NCBI GenBank assembly: GCA_937927755.1
Contig: CALBDB010000163.1
Location: 1-37,048 of the forward strand
From: an uncultured Lysobacterales bacterium
GTDB lineage: Bacteria > Pseudomonadota > Gammaproteobacteria > Xanthomonadales > SZUA-36
Length of the DNA stretch: 37,048 nt
Direction: 5' to 3'
Positions 1 through 7,188 of this stretch are shown one piece after another. Position numbers and translations under genes: made by a program. Within the stretch, counting starts at the first letter, position 1, and each line of letters begins with the position of its first letter. The notes below the pieces were generated by a model. That model was not told the DNA's origin and did not search any database. It worked only from the letters and a program-made list of their open reading frames with translations.

Positions 1-119
1 CTGAAACCCAGGTCTTACTCACGTTTTTAGGTGGAAAGCTGGTTTCCGGCCAGCTACCTATGGAATCCACCGGGAACCGGGAACAATAAACGTCATCATT
101 TAAAAAAAGAATCACTAAT

Positions 120-1289
120 ATGTTCAATAACTTCCCGAAAGTATCTCCAAACAGCATGATAGCAAGAATCTTCCTTGCATTCCTGACATCAGCGGGGCTC
201 TTTTACGTCAATATCATGCCCACCATTGTCTCCGGCCTGATCGATGCCCTGGGCTTCACAAACCAACAGGCCGGAAACGTGGCCTCGGCCAACATGTACG
301 GTGCAGCCGCGGGTGCATTGTTTATCGTGTTTTTTATCAAGCGTCTGAACTGGCAACTGGCGGCGACACTGTTTCTGAGCGGGTTGATCGCGATTGACCT
401 GATGTCAATGAAACTCGCCGACCCCACTGTCCTGATCATTGTCAGGTTTATCCACGGGTTTATTGGCGGCATGCTGGTCGGCACTGGTTTTTCACTGATT
501 GCCCGCACGTATCAACCTGACCGCACTTTCGGCGTCCTGCTATTTGTTCAGTTCGGGTTTGGGGGCCTGGGGATCATGCTGATCCCGGGACTGGTACCGG
601 AATTTGGAACGCAGGTCCTGTTTTACTCACTGGTAGCCTTTAATGTCGCTACATTCCTGATGCTGCCCTTCCTGCCGGCTTATGAAATAGACACCGCCGG
701 GGAAAAAGAAAGGAAAGCCACCGCCAACGGCATCCAGAAACTCCCGGCAGCCCTGACTTTGGCTACCATATTCCTGTTCCAGGCAGCCAACATGGGCTTG
801 TTTGCGTTCATTATCGGGCTCGGCGAATACTTCAAGCTCGAGATGGGTTTCATATCCACTACGCTGGGCATCGCTAACTGGCTGGGCCTTGCCGGCGCCG
901 GCCTGGTGATTATCATCGGCAGCAGGTTTGGTTACCTGAAGACACTGTTCTCGGGTATTGCGTTTACTGCCCTGGCTATCTGGGCTTTGTCATTCGCCAA
1001 TGTTCCATGGATATGGGTTGCATCAAACTGCCTGATCGGCATTACCTGGGGCTTTACGATTTCCTACCTGCTGGGCCTGGCGTCACGGTTCGATGTCACG
1101 GGCCAGATGGCCGCCATGGGAGGCTTTGCCTCCAAGATGGGTCTGGCTTCCGGGCCGGCCGTTACTGCGGTGCTGCTCGGCGAAGACAATTATGAATTGA
1201 TTATTATCGTCGCCACCGTGGTGATGATCATCACTGCCATTACGGTATGGTTACCCTCCAGAATCCAGGATCAAATTAAGTCGGACTAG
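120..1289 (+). CDS. MFS transporter (YbfB/YjiJ-like)
   Basis: The 389-residue protein is almost wholly hydrophobic, with about 12 membrane segments split by a charged central loop near residues 190-205 (an EKERK stretch), which is the usual layout of a major facilitator superfamily permease. The first segment begins around residue 14. A loop like the MFS A motif is weak, so the substrate cannot be read. The start ATG follows an A-rich stretch without a strong Shine-Dalgarno sequence. It is followed after about 100 bases by a LuxR-type regulator on the same strand, but no shared pathway is evident. The family call is confident; the substrate and any link to the Calvin-cycle genes downstream are unknown. 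Confidence 0.8.
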   Translation: MFNNFPKVSPNSMIARIFLAFLTSAGLFYVNIMPTIVSGLIDALGFTNQQAGNVASANMYGAAAGALFIVFFIKRLNWQLAATLFLSGLIAIDLMSMKLADPTVLIIVRFIHGFIGGMLVGTGFSLIARTYQPDRTFGVLLFVQFGFGGLGIMLIPGLVPEFGTQVLFYSLVAFNVATFLMLPFLPAYEIDTAGEKERKATANGIQKLPAALTLATIFLFQAANMGLFAFIIGLGEYFKLEMGFISTTLGIANWLGLAGAGLVIIIGSRFGYLKTLFSGIAFTALAIWALSFANVPWIWVASNCLIGITWGFTISYLLGLASRFDVTGQMAAMGGFASKMGLASGPAVTAVLLGEDNYELIIIVATVVMIITAITVWLPSRIQDQIKSD

Positions 1290-1393
1290 CTAAAAATCGG
1301 GCAAACCCAAAAATTCGGAATAGCAGCAAGCAACATTAACCGCTCTGCTTGCAGGCTCTGTTGTGATTTGCACGGTTGGAGTAACATACGACC

Positions 1394-2029
1394 ATGGTCA
1401 GACAACAGGGCAAAAGGGGCTACGGACAGACAGCAATCCTGATTGGAATTGCTGACAAAAGCCCCCTGATGAGGGTGGCGCTCAAGCATTTATTTTCAGG
1501 GGATGACCGTTTCGAGATTGTCAGTTCCAGTGCGAACTCCCAGACCTTTTTGAAGCAGGTTGAAAAAGTACCCATGGATGTGGCCATCGTTGGCTGGGTG
1601 ATACCACCGGGTGACGCACGCTACATACTCGATCAGTTGCAGCCGAGCCTGAATGCACCGCGCGTGGTGGTTTACACGGGATTCGAAAGTGACACTGTCC
1701 CGCTTCAGGTGATGGCCCACGGCGGTGCAGCATTTGTGTCAAAAAACGAAGACCCCGCATATCTTCTCGATACCACTGCCCAGGTGGCGAAAGGCCGGAT
1801 GGTATTCCCCTACATGGATGTCAAACAGATCAATGCCAACCCACTGGCTACGCTTACCAAGCGCGAACTGGAGATCCTTTCATCGCTCGCGGCCGGACGC
1901 ACCAACAAGGAAATTGCCGCCCAGAAAGGCGTCTCGACCAACACGGTCAAATATCACATCAAAAACCTGTTTGAAAAACTGGGCGTCAGCAACAGGGGCC
2001 AGGCCATCGCCCTGTACCTGAAGAGTTAA
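1394..2029 (+). CDS. NarL/LuxR-family regulator with degenerate receiver domain
   Basis: The 211-residue protein has a CheY-like receiver fold at about residues 14-130 and a LuxR-type helix-turn-helix at about 148-211, containing LTKRELEIL, GRTNKEIA and STNTVKYHIKNLFEKLGV. The receiver keeps the conserved Thr95 and Lys117. The position that normally holds the phospho-acceptor Asp is Gly67, in the stretch DVAIVGWVIP, and the N-terminal acidic pair is reduced to one Asp (Asp21). It therefore probably does not work by ordinary Asp phosphorylation and may be constitutive or respond to a ligand or partner. No histidine kinase gene lies nearby. It sits directly before the CBB cluster, where many bacteria carry the LysR-type cbbR. 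Control of the cluster is inferred from position only, because a likely terminator separates them. Confidence 0.82.
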   Translation: MVRQQGKRGYGQTAILIGIADKSPLMRVALKHLFSGDDRFEIVSSSANSQTFLKQVEKVPMDVAIVGWVIPPGDARYILDQLQPSLNAPRVVVYTGFESDTVPLQVMAHGGAAFVSKNEDPAYLLDTTAQVAKGRMVFPYMDVKQINANPLATLTKRELEILSSLAAGRTNKEIAAQKGVSTNTVKYHIKNLFEKLGVSNRGQAIALYLKS

Positions 2030-2045
2030 TTGCCGCAGTCGGATC

Positions 2046-2073
2046 AAGCCCATTCCAAACGGGTGGGTTTTTT
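2046..2073 (+). terminator. Probable rho-independent terminator after the LuxR-type gene
   Basis: AAGCCCA (2046-2052) can pair with TGGGTTT (2064-2070), with one G-U pair, and the T run continues to 2073. It lies 17 bases after the stop codon. The loop is 11 bases, and an alternative pairing of TGGGT with ACCCA just downstream is possible, so the exact fold is uncertain. Confidence 0.55.
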
Positions 2074-2111
2074 CCTACCCATATAATTCATTTTAGCCCC
2101 CCCAAAGCAGG

Positions 2112-2140
2112 TTACGGGCAGGTGAAGTCCTTTCTATACT
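2112..2140 (+). promoter_or_regulatory. Candidate promoter for the CBB cluster
   Basis: TATACT at 2135-2140 is a good -10 match. The hexamer 17 bases upstream (2112-2117, TTACGG) is a poor -35, which would suit an activator-dependent promoter. The predicted transcript would start near 2147, about 55 bases before the fbp start. A second, perfect TATAAT at 2082-2087 has no -35 at all. Confidence 0.3.
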
Positions 2141-2202
2141 GCCAAGCAATCGAAACAGCGCACCCAATGGCGCTCCACCGCTGGTATCTGAAGGAGAAGT
2201 TC

Positions 2203-3243
2203 ATGAGCGAATACCCAAGCCTGAAAAATTACCTGGCGGATTGGGCCGGGGATTCAGAAACGCGTGCAGCGGTCTCCCAGACAATCGAGGCAATTGCAGC
2301 AGCCTGCGTTGAGATCTCGGCCCTGGTGGCCCGTGGACCGCTGGCCGGCGAATTGGGCGCTGAACAGGGTGACAACGTGGATGGCGACACCCAAAAAGCC
2401 CTCGACCTGATTGCCAACGACCTGATCATCGAAGCCATGCACAACGCACCCGTGGCCTGCCTTGTATCCGAGGAATTGGAGGAGCCAAGCACGATCAACA
2501 AAGGCGCCCCGTTGTTTGTCACCACCGACCCGCTCGATGGCTCCTCAAATATCGATACCAATGTTTCCGTTGGTACGATTTTCTCAATATTACCCACCGG
2601 GCAGAATGGTGAAGACCCCTGCTGCCTTTTACAGGCCGGTAAAGAGCAACTTGCCGCCGGCTACGTTATCTACGGCCCCCGGACGGCATTGGTAATGACC
2701 CTTGGCGAAGGCACCATGGCATTTACTCTGGACCCGAGGACCCGTGAATTCCGATTGACGAGACCGGCTATAGCAATCAAACCCGATACTACCGAATTTG
2801 CAATCAACAGCTCAAACGCCCGCCAGTGGGATGGGCATATACGTGCCTATGTGGATGACTGCCTGGAGGGTGAAGACGGCCCGCACGGCACCAATTACAA
2901 CATGCGCTGGATTGCTTCGCTGGTGGCGGAATGCCATCGCATACTCGCCCGCGGCGGTATTTTTCTCTATCCCGGCGATATTCGCCAGGGCTATGCTACC
3001 GGCCGGTTGCGGCTAATGTACGAGTGCAACCCCATAGCATTCCTTATCGAACAGGCCGGTGGTGCCGCCACCACCGGCACCCAGCGGATAATGGATATTG
3101 AACCGCAACAGATACATGAACGCATACCCATGATTTTCGGTTCAATCCATGAAGTGGAACTGGTCGAAAAATACTACGCCGGCCTGAACCCTTCCCACGA
3201 GCGCCCCCAACTGTTCAAGAACCGCACCTTGTTGCGCCACTGA
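2203..3243 (+). CDS. fbp: Class I fructose-1,6-bisphosphatase
   Basis: The enzyme hydrolyses fructose 1,6-bisphosphate to fructose 6-phosphate in the cytoplasm, as part of RuBP regeneration (and of gluconeogenesis). The 346-residue product carries the class I metal and phosphate motif DPLDGSSNID near residues 109-118, preceded by conserved acidic residues (SEELEEP), and the C-terminal sugar-phosphate region MYECNPIAFLIEQAGG. The frame is open upstream to 2122, but the ATG at 2203 was chosen because AAGGAGAA lies at the right distance before it and the upstream residues do not resemble the family. It is the first gene of the CBB cluster; prk follows after 15 bases. In a cbb operon this gene is also called cbbF. 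Confidence 0.95.
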   Translation: MSEYPSLKNYLADWAGDSETRAAVSQTIEAIAAACVEISALVARGPLAGELGAEQGDNVDGDTQKALDLIANDLIIEAMHNAPVACLVSEELEEPSTINKGAPLFVTTDPLDGSSNIDTNVSVGTIFSILPTGQNGEDPCCLLQAGKEQLAAGYVIYGPRTALVMTLGEGTMAFTLDPRTREFRLTRPAIAIKPDTTEFAINSSNARQWDGHIRAYVDDCLEGEDGPHGTNYNMRWIASLVAECHRILARGGIFLYPGDIRQGYATGRLRLMYECNPIAFLIEQAGGAATTGTQRIMDIEPQQIHERIPMIFGSIHEVELVEKYYAGLNPSHERPQLFKNRTLLRH

Positions 3244-3258
3244 AGCCAGGAGAAATCT

Positions 3259-4134
3259 ATGTCTGTCAAACATCCCATTATTTCTGTCACAGGATCTTCA
3301 GGAGCCGGAACAACTTCGGTCAAACAAACTTTTGATCGCATTTTTGAACGCGAGGGCATCAAGGCCACTTCCATCGAAGGTGATGCTTTTCACCGTTATG
3401 ACCGTGCCGACATGAAAATTGTCATGCAGGAAGAAGCTGAAAAGGGTAACAATCACTTTAGCCATTTCGGGCCGGAATGTAACCGGTTGGAAGACCTGGA
3501 AAGTGTATTCAGGCAATTCAGTGAGAGTGGCACAGGCCGTATCCGCAATTATGTCCATGATGATATCGAAGCCGAATGCTACGGAACGCCACCCGGTACA
3601 TTTACCGAATGGCGGGAAATCCCCGATGACACCGAATTACTGTTCTATGAAGGTCTGCACGGTGCAGTGGTCACCGGCGAGGTCAACCTGGCCCAGCATT
3701 GCGACTTGACAATCGGTGTCACACCGGTAATCAACCTTGAATGGATTCAGAAAATACAGCGTGACAAGGGTGAACGCGGTTACTCGACCGAAGCCATCCG
3801 CGACACCATTCTGCGCCGCATGCCGGACTACATTAACTATATCTGTCCGCAATTCAGCCAAACGGATATCAATTTCCAGCGTATCCCGACAGTGGATACC
3901 TCGAATGCCTTCATCGCCAGGTATATTCCGACAGCGGACGAATCCATGGTCGTTATCCGCTTTAAAAACCCGCGTGGAATCGATTTCCCCTACCTGGTAT
4001 CAATGATCCACGACAGCTTCATGTCACGCGCCAACACCATTGTCATTCCCGGCGGCAAGCTGGCCATCGCCATGCAGCTGATCCTGACACCGATGATATT
4101 GCGCCTGATGGAACGCAGGCGGCGGGCGCGTTGA
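3259..4134 (+). CDS. prk: Phosphoribulokinase (proteobacterial type)
   Basis: The enzyme phosphorylates ribulose 5-phosphate with ATP to make the RuBisCO substrate RuBP. At 291 residues it has the length of the octameric proteobacterial class. The P-loop GSSGAGTTS lies at residues 12-20, the conserved EGDAFHRYDR region at about 40-49, and EGLHGAV follows near 130. An AGGAGA ribosome-binding site stands before the ATG. It lies 15 bases after fbp and 6 bases before the phosphatase gene, so the three are almost certainly cotranscribed. PRK has essentially no role outside the Calvin cycle, so this gene with cbbM is strong evidence for a working CO2-fixation pathway. It is also called cbbP. Confidence 0.96.
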   Translation: MSVKHPIISVTGSSGAGTTSVKQTFDRIFEREGIKATSIEGDAFHRYDRADMKIVMQEEAEKGNNHFSHFGPECNRLEDLESVFRQFSESGTGRIRNYVHDDIEAECYGTPPGTFTEWREIPDDTELLFYEGLHGAVVTGEVNLAQHCDLTIGVTPVINLEWIQKIQRDKGERGYSTEAIRDTILRRMPDYINYICPQFSQTDINFQRIPTVDTSNAFIARYIPTADESMVVIRFKNPRGIDFPYLVSMIHDSFMSRANTIVIPGGKLAIAMQLILTPMILRLMERRRRAR

Positions 4135-4140
4135 GCAACG

Positions 4141-4839
4141 ATGTTTGACTTTCAACCAAAGGCGATTGTCTGGGACCTCGATGGGACCCTTGTTGATTCG
4201 GCGCCGGACCTGGCCTCGGCACTGAACACCGTGCTGGATATGCGCGGCTTTTTCACCCTCCCCGTCAGCGAGGTCCGCAAGATGATCGGTAATGGCGTGC
4301 CAAAGCTGGTCGAGAGGGGCTTCAATGCTGTTGGGGTACGCCCTGATACGGCACAGCTTGCTGATTTGGTTGAAATATTTGCGCGTGAGTACAAGGCCTG
4401 TGCAACCGACAACACGCGCCCCTACCCGGGCGTTGTCGAGGCACTGCAGGAACTTAACAGCATGAACATACCGATGGGTGTGTGCACCAACAAACCGGAG
4501 GCCTTTACCAGGCAGATACTTAAAGGTCTCGGTCTATCCGGCTTTTTCCGCAGCGTGGTTGGTGGTGACTCCACCAGTGAACGCAAACCCGATCCGGAAC
4601 CCGTGCTGGCCTGTCTGCGTGGCCTGTTCACGGAACCTGCAGCGAGCCTGATGATTGGTGATTCCGTGCATGACGTACACGCAGCCCATGCAGCAGGTGT
4701 TTATATCGGCGTGGTCCCATGGGGCTACAGGTCAGCACCGGTGGAGGAGTTGGGTGCAGATTTTGTAATACACGAACTTGCCGGTTTGGCCGGAATGATT
4801 CGTGCCGCGGGGCAGACACTAAAACCTACTGCGCACTAG
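4141..4839 (+). CDS. gph: Phosphoglycolate phosphatase (HAD family)
   Basis: This 232-residue HAD hydrolase has motif I DLDGTLVDS (nucleophile Asp near residue 12), motif II in GVCTNKPEAF, the motif III lysine in KPDPEPVL and motif IV GDSVHD. The sequence around motif I and the cap fit Gph/CbbZ, which dephosphorylates 2-phosphoglycolate made when RuBisCO reacts with O2. This suits a form II enzyme, whose CO2/O2 specificity is low in the characterised members. The ATG lies 6 bases after the prk stop with no strong ribosome-binding site, which suggests translational coupling. In cbb operons the gene is called cbbZ. Other HAD phosphatases of this size exist, but the context makes this call secure. 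Confidence 0.9.
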   Translation: MFDFQPKAIVWDLDGTLVDSAPDLASALNTVLDMRGFFTLPVSEVRKMIGNGVPKLVERGFNAVGVRPDTAQLADLVEIFAREYKACATDNTRPYPGVVEALQELNSMNIPMGVCTNKPEAFTRQILKGLGLSGFFRSVVGGDSTSERKPDPEPVLACLRGLFTEPAASLMIGDSVHDVHAAHAAGVYIGVVPWGYRSAPVEELGADFVIHELAGLAGMIRAAGQTLKPTAH

Positions 4840-4844
4840 TTTGT

Positions 4845-4866
4845 AGGCGGCTAAAAAAAACCGCCT
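4845..4866 (+). other. Hairpin between gph and cbbM
   Basis: AGGCGG (4845-4850) and CCGCCT (4861-4866) form a 6-bp stem around a 10-base loop rich in A. There is no T run after it, so it is not a clear terminator. It could protect or separate the abundant cbbM message. Confidence 0.4.
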
Positions 4867-4899
4867 GAAGAGATTTTAATTGAAAGAGAGGACAAAACT

Positions 4900-6282
4900 A
4901 TGGATCAATCCGGCCGTTATGCAGACTTAAGTCTGAAAGAAGAAGACCTGATCGCCGGTGGTAATCACATGCTGGTCGCCTACACCATGACCCCAATGCC
5001 GGGCTTTGGCGGCTACCTGGAAACAGCAGCCCACTTCGCAGCGGAGTCATCCACCGGCACCAACGTCGAGGTTTCCACCACCGATGACTTTACCAAGGGC
5101 GTTGACGCCATGGTTTATGAGATCGACGAGGCCAACGGCATAATGAAAATTGCCTACCCGATCGAGTTGTTTGACCGCAATATCATTGATGGCCGCACGA
5201 TGGTGGTTTCATTCCTGACGCTGGCGATCGGGAACAACCAGGGTATGGGTGATGTACAGTGCGCGCAAATGCAGGATTTTTGGGTACCGCGCAAGTTGCT
5301 GCAACTTTACGATGGCCCTTCAAAATCCATCAATGATCTGTGGACCCTGCTTGGCAGGGACTACAACGACGGCGGTTACATAGCCGGCACCATAATCAAG
5401 CCCAAGCTGGGTCTGCGTCCCGAACCCTTTGCCGAAGCCGCTTACCAGTTCTGGCTCGGTGGTGATTTCATAAAGAACGACGAACCCCAGGGCAACCAGC
5501 TTTTCTGCCCGATGAAGACAGTATTGCCAATGGTTGCGGATGCCATGAAACGCGCCCAGGACGAGACCGGTGAGCCAAAACTATTCTCGGCCAATATAAC
5601 TGCTGATGACTACCATGAAATGTGCGCCAGGGCCGATTACGTGCTCGAAACTTTTGGTGAAGATTCTCCGCGAGTGGCCTTGCTGGTCGACGGCTATGTC
5701 GGCGGCCCGGGCATGGTAACCACGGCTCGCAGAAACTATCCGGACCAGTACCTGCACTATCACCGTGCCGGTCATGGTGCGGTCACCTCACCCTCTTCCG
5801 TGCGCGGTTACACCGCTTTTGTACTGGCGAAACTTTCCCGGCTGATGGGTGCTTCCGGTATTCACGTTGGCACCATGGGCTTTGGCAAGATGGAAGGCGG
5901 CCGCGATGACCGCAACATCGCCTACATGATTGAGCGCGACAGCGCCGACGGCCCATTCTTCCACCAGGAGTGGTATGGCATGAAACCGACAACGCCGATC
6001 ATTTCCGGTGGCATGAACGCCTTGCGACTGCCGGGCTTCTTCAAGAACCTGGGCCACGGCAATGTCATCAATACATCAGGCGGCGGCTCATACGGCCACA
6101 TCGACAGCCCGGCGGCAGGTGCTATCTCACTGAAGCAAAGCTATCAATGCTACCTCGAAGGCGCCGACCCCATCGAGTTTGCTAAAGAACACAAGGAGTT
6201 CGCACGCGCATTCGAGTCATTCCCGGGTGATGCCGATCAGCTGTACCCGGGCTGGCGCGAGAAGTTGGGCGTACACAGGTAA
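4900..6282 (+). CDS. cbbM: RuBisCO form II large subunit
   Basis: The enzyme carboxylates RuBP to two 3-phosphoglycerates. Its 460-residue length and sequence match form II (Rhodospirillum rubrum type), which needs no small subunit, and none is encoded here. Catalytic residues are intact: Asn112, Lys167 in IIKPKLG, carbamylated Lys192 with metal ligands Asp194 and Glu195 in [10 protein letters not shown], the HRAGHGA histidine segment near 290, the loop-6 lysine in [11 protein letters not shown] near 330, and [13 protein letters not shown]. Numbering runs one ahead of R. rubrum. A strong ribosome-binding site (AGAGAGGAC) precedes the ATG. It is followed by a terminator and then cbbQ and cbbO, the classic order for form II clusters. 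Confidence 0.97.
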   Translation: MDQSGRYADLSLKEEDLIAGGNHMLVAYTMTPMPGFGGYLETAAHFAAESSTGTNVEVSTTDDFTKGVDAMVYEIDEANGIMKIAYPIELFDRNIIDGRTMVVSFLTLAIGNNQGMGDVQCAQMQDFWVPRKLLQLYDGPSKSINDLWTLLGRDYNDGGYIAGTIIKPKLGLRPEPFAEAAYQFWLGGDFIKNDEPQGNQLFCPMKTVLPMVADAMKRAQDETGEPKLFSANITADDYHEMCARADYVLETFGEDSPRVALLVDGYVGGPGMVTTARRNYPDQYLHYHRAGHGAVTSPSSVRGYTAFVLAKLSRLMGASGIHVGTMGFGKMEGGRDDRNIAYMIERDSADGPFFHQEWYGMKPTTPIISGGMNALRLPGFFKNLGHGNVINTSGGGSYGHIDSPAAGAISLKQSYQCYLEGADPIEFAKEHKEFARAFESFPGDADQLYPGWREKLGVHR

Positions 6283-6306
6283 TCCGGGCTGGCTCGTTAC
6301 ACAAAG

Positions 6307-6331
6307 AAGCCCCACTGAAAGGGGCTTTTTT
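6307..6331 (+). terminator. Rho-independent terminator between cbbM and cbbQ
   Basis: AAGCCCC (6307-6313) pairs with GGGGCTT (6321-6327) around a 7-base loop, and the T run extends to 6331. It lies 25 bases after the cbbM stop. It should reduce read-through, so that RuBisCO is made in excess over its activase. Confidence 0.85.
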
Positions 6332-6363
6332 GTAACAACAGGAGATAACCAAGGAACACTCAA

Positions 6364-7170
6364 ATGAGCAACGTGGAACAATATAAAATTGCTGTTGAAC
6401 CCTTTTACGCCCCACAGGGCAATGAAGTCGACTGGTATGAAGCCGCCTATGAAAAGCGGCTGCCGGTGATGGTCAAGGGCCCCACAGGCTGTGGCAAATC
6501 ACGTTTTGTCGAATACATGGCATGGAAACTCAAAAAACCATTGATCACCGTTGCCTGCAATGAAGACATGACGGCATCAGACCTGACCGGCCGTTACCTG
6601 CTGGATGCCAACGGTACCCGCTGGGTTGACGGACCATTGACCGTCGCCGCCAGGCTGGGCGCAATCTGCTACCTGGATGAAATCGTCGAAGCCCGCCAGG
6701 ATACGACCGTTGTCATTCACCCCCTGACCGATCACCGGCGCGCGCTTCCGCTGGACAAAAAAGGCGAATTGGTAGAGGCCCATGCCGACTTCCAACTGGT
6801 CATTTCCTACAATCCCGGCTACCAGAGCCTGATGAAAGATCTGAAGCAATCCACCAAGCAACGTTTTGTCGGTATGGATTTTGACTATGCAAGCCCTGAT
6901 CTGGAAGCGTCCATCCTGGTCACGGAGACTGGTATCAACGAGGAGATCGCCAAGAAGCTGGTCACGGTTGGACAGGCGGCGCGTAACCTGAAAGGCCACG
7001 GCCTGACGGAGGGCATTTCGACACGCCTGATGGTCTATGCGGCAAACCTAATCGACAGTGGCCTGTCCGCCCGCGAAGCCTGCCGCCTGGCCATGGTCAG
7101 GCCGATCACCGATGACGCCGATATCCGCAGCACGCTCGATCATGCGATCGATGCCGTGTTTATGGAATAG
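6364..7170 (+). CDS. cbbQ: RuBisCO activase AAA+ subunit CbbQ (MoxR family)
   Basis: The 268-residue protein is a single AAA+ ATPase with Walker A GPTGCGKS at residues 39-46 and Walker B ICYLDE at 101-106; the asparagine in SYNPGYQ is the likely sensor 1. GRYLLDANGTRWVDGPL is typical of the CbbQ/NorQ/MoxR group. CbbQ hexamers work with CbbO to remove inhibitory sugar phosphates from RuBisCO using ATP. The adjacent cbbM and cbbO favour CbbQ over NorQ. AAGGAA lies upstream of the ATG. Expression probably depends on read-through of the terminator after cbbM or on a local promoter that is not obvious. Confidence 0.94.
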   Translation: MSNVEQYKIAVEPFYAPQGNEVDWYEAAYEKRLPVMVKGPTGCGKSRFVEYMAWKLKKPLITVACNEDMTASDLTGRYLLDANGTRWVDGPLTVAARLGAICYLDEIVEARQDTTVVIHPLTDHRRALPLDKKGELVEAHADFQLVISYNPGYQSLMKDLKQSTKQRFVGMDFDYASPDLEASILVTETGINEEIAKKLVTVGQAARNLKGHGLTEGISTRLMVYAANLIDSGLSAREACRLAMVRPITDDADIRSTLDHAIDAVFME

Positions 7171-7188
7171 AAGTCTTCGCCGACAACC

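Noticed and set aside
1-119. End of an upstream gene (frame open from base 1 to TAG at 28-30)
   Set aside because: Nine codons are too few to recognise; an inverted repeat AGCTGG/CCAGCT at 37-55 has no T run, so neither a gene end nor a terminator can be supported.
2122-2202. 27-residue N-terminal extension of fructose-1,6-bisphosphatase
   Set aside because: No ribosome-binding site precedes the upstream start, the residues do not look like the family, and a strong AAGGAGAA sits before the ATG at 2203.
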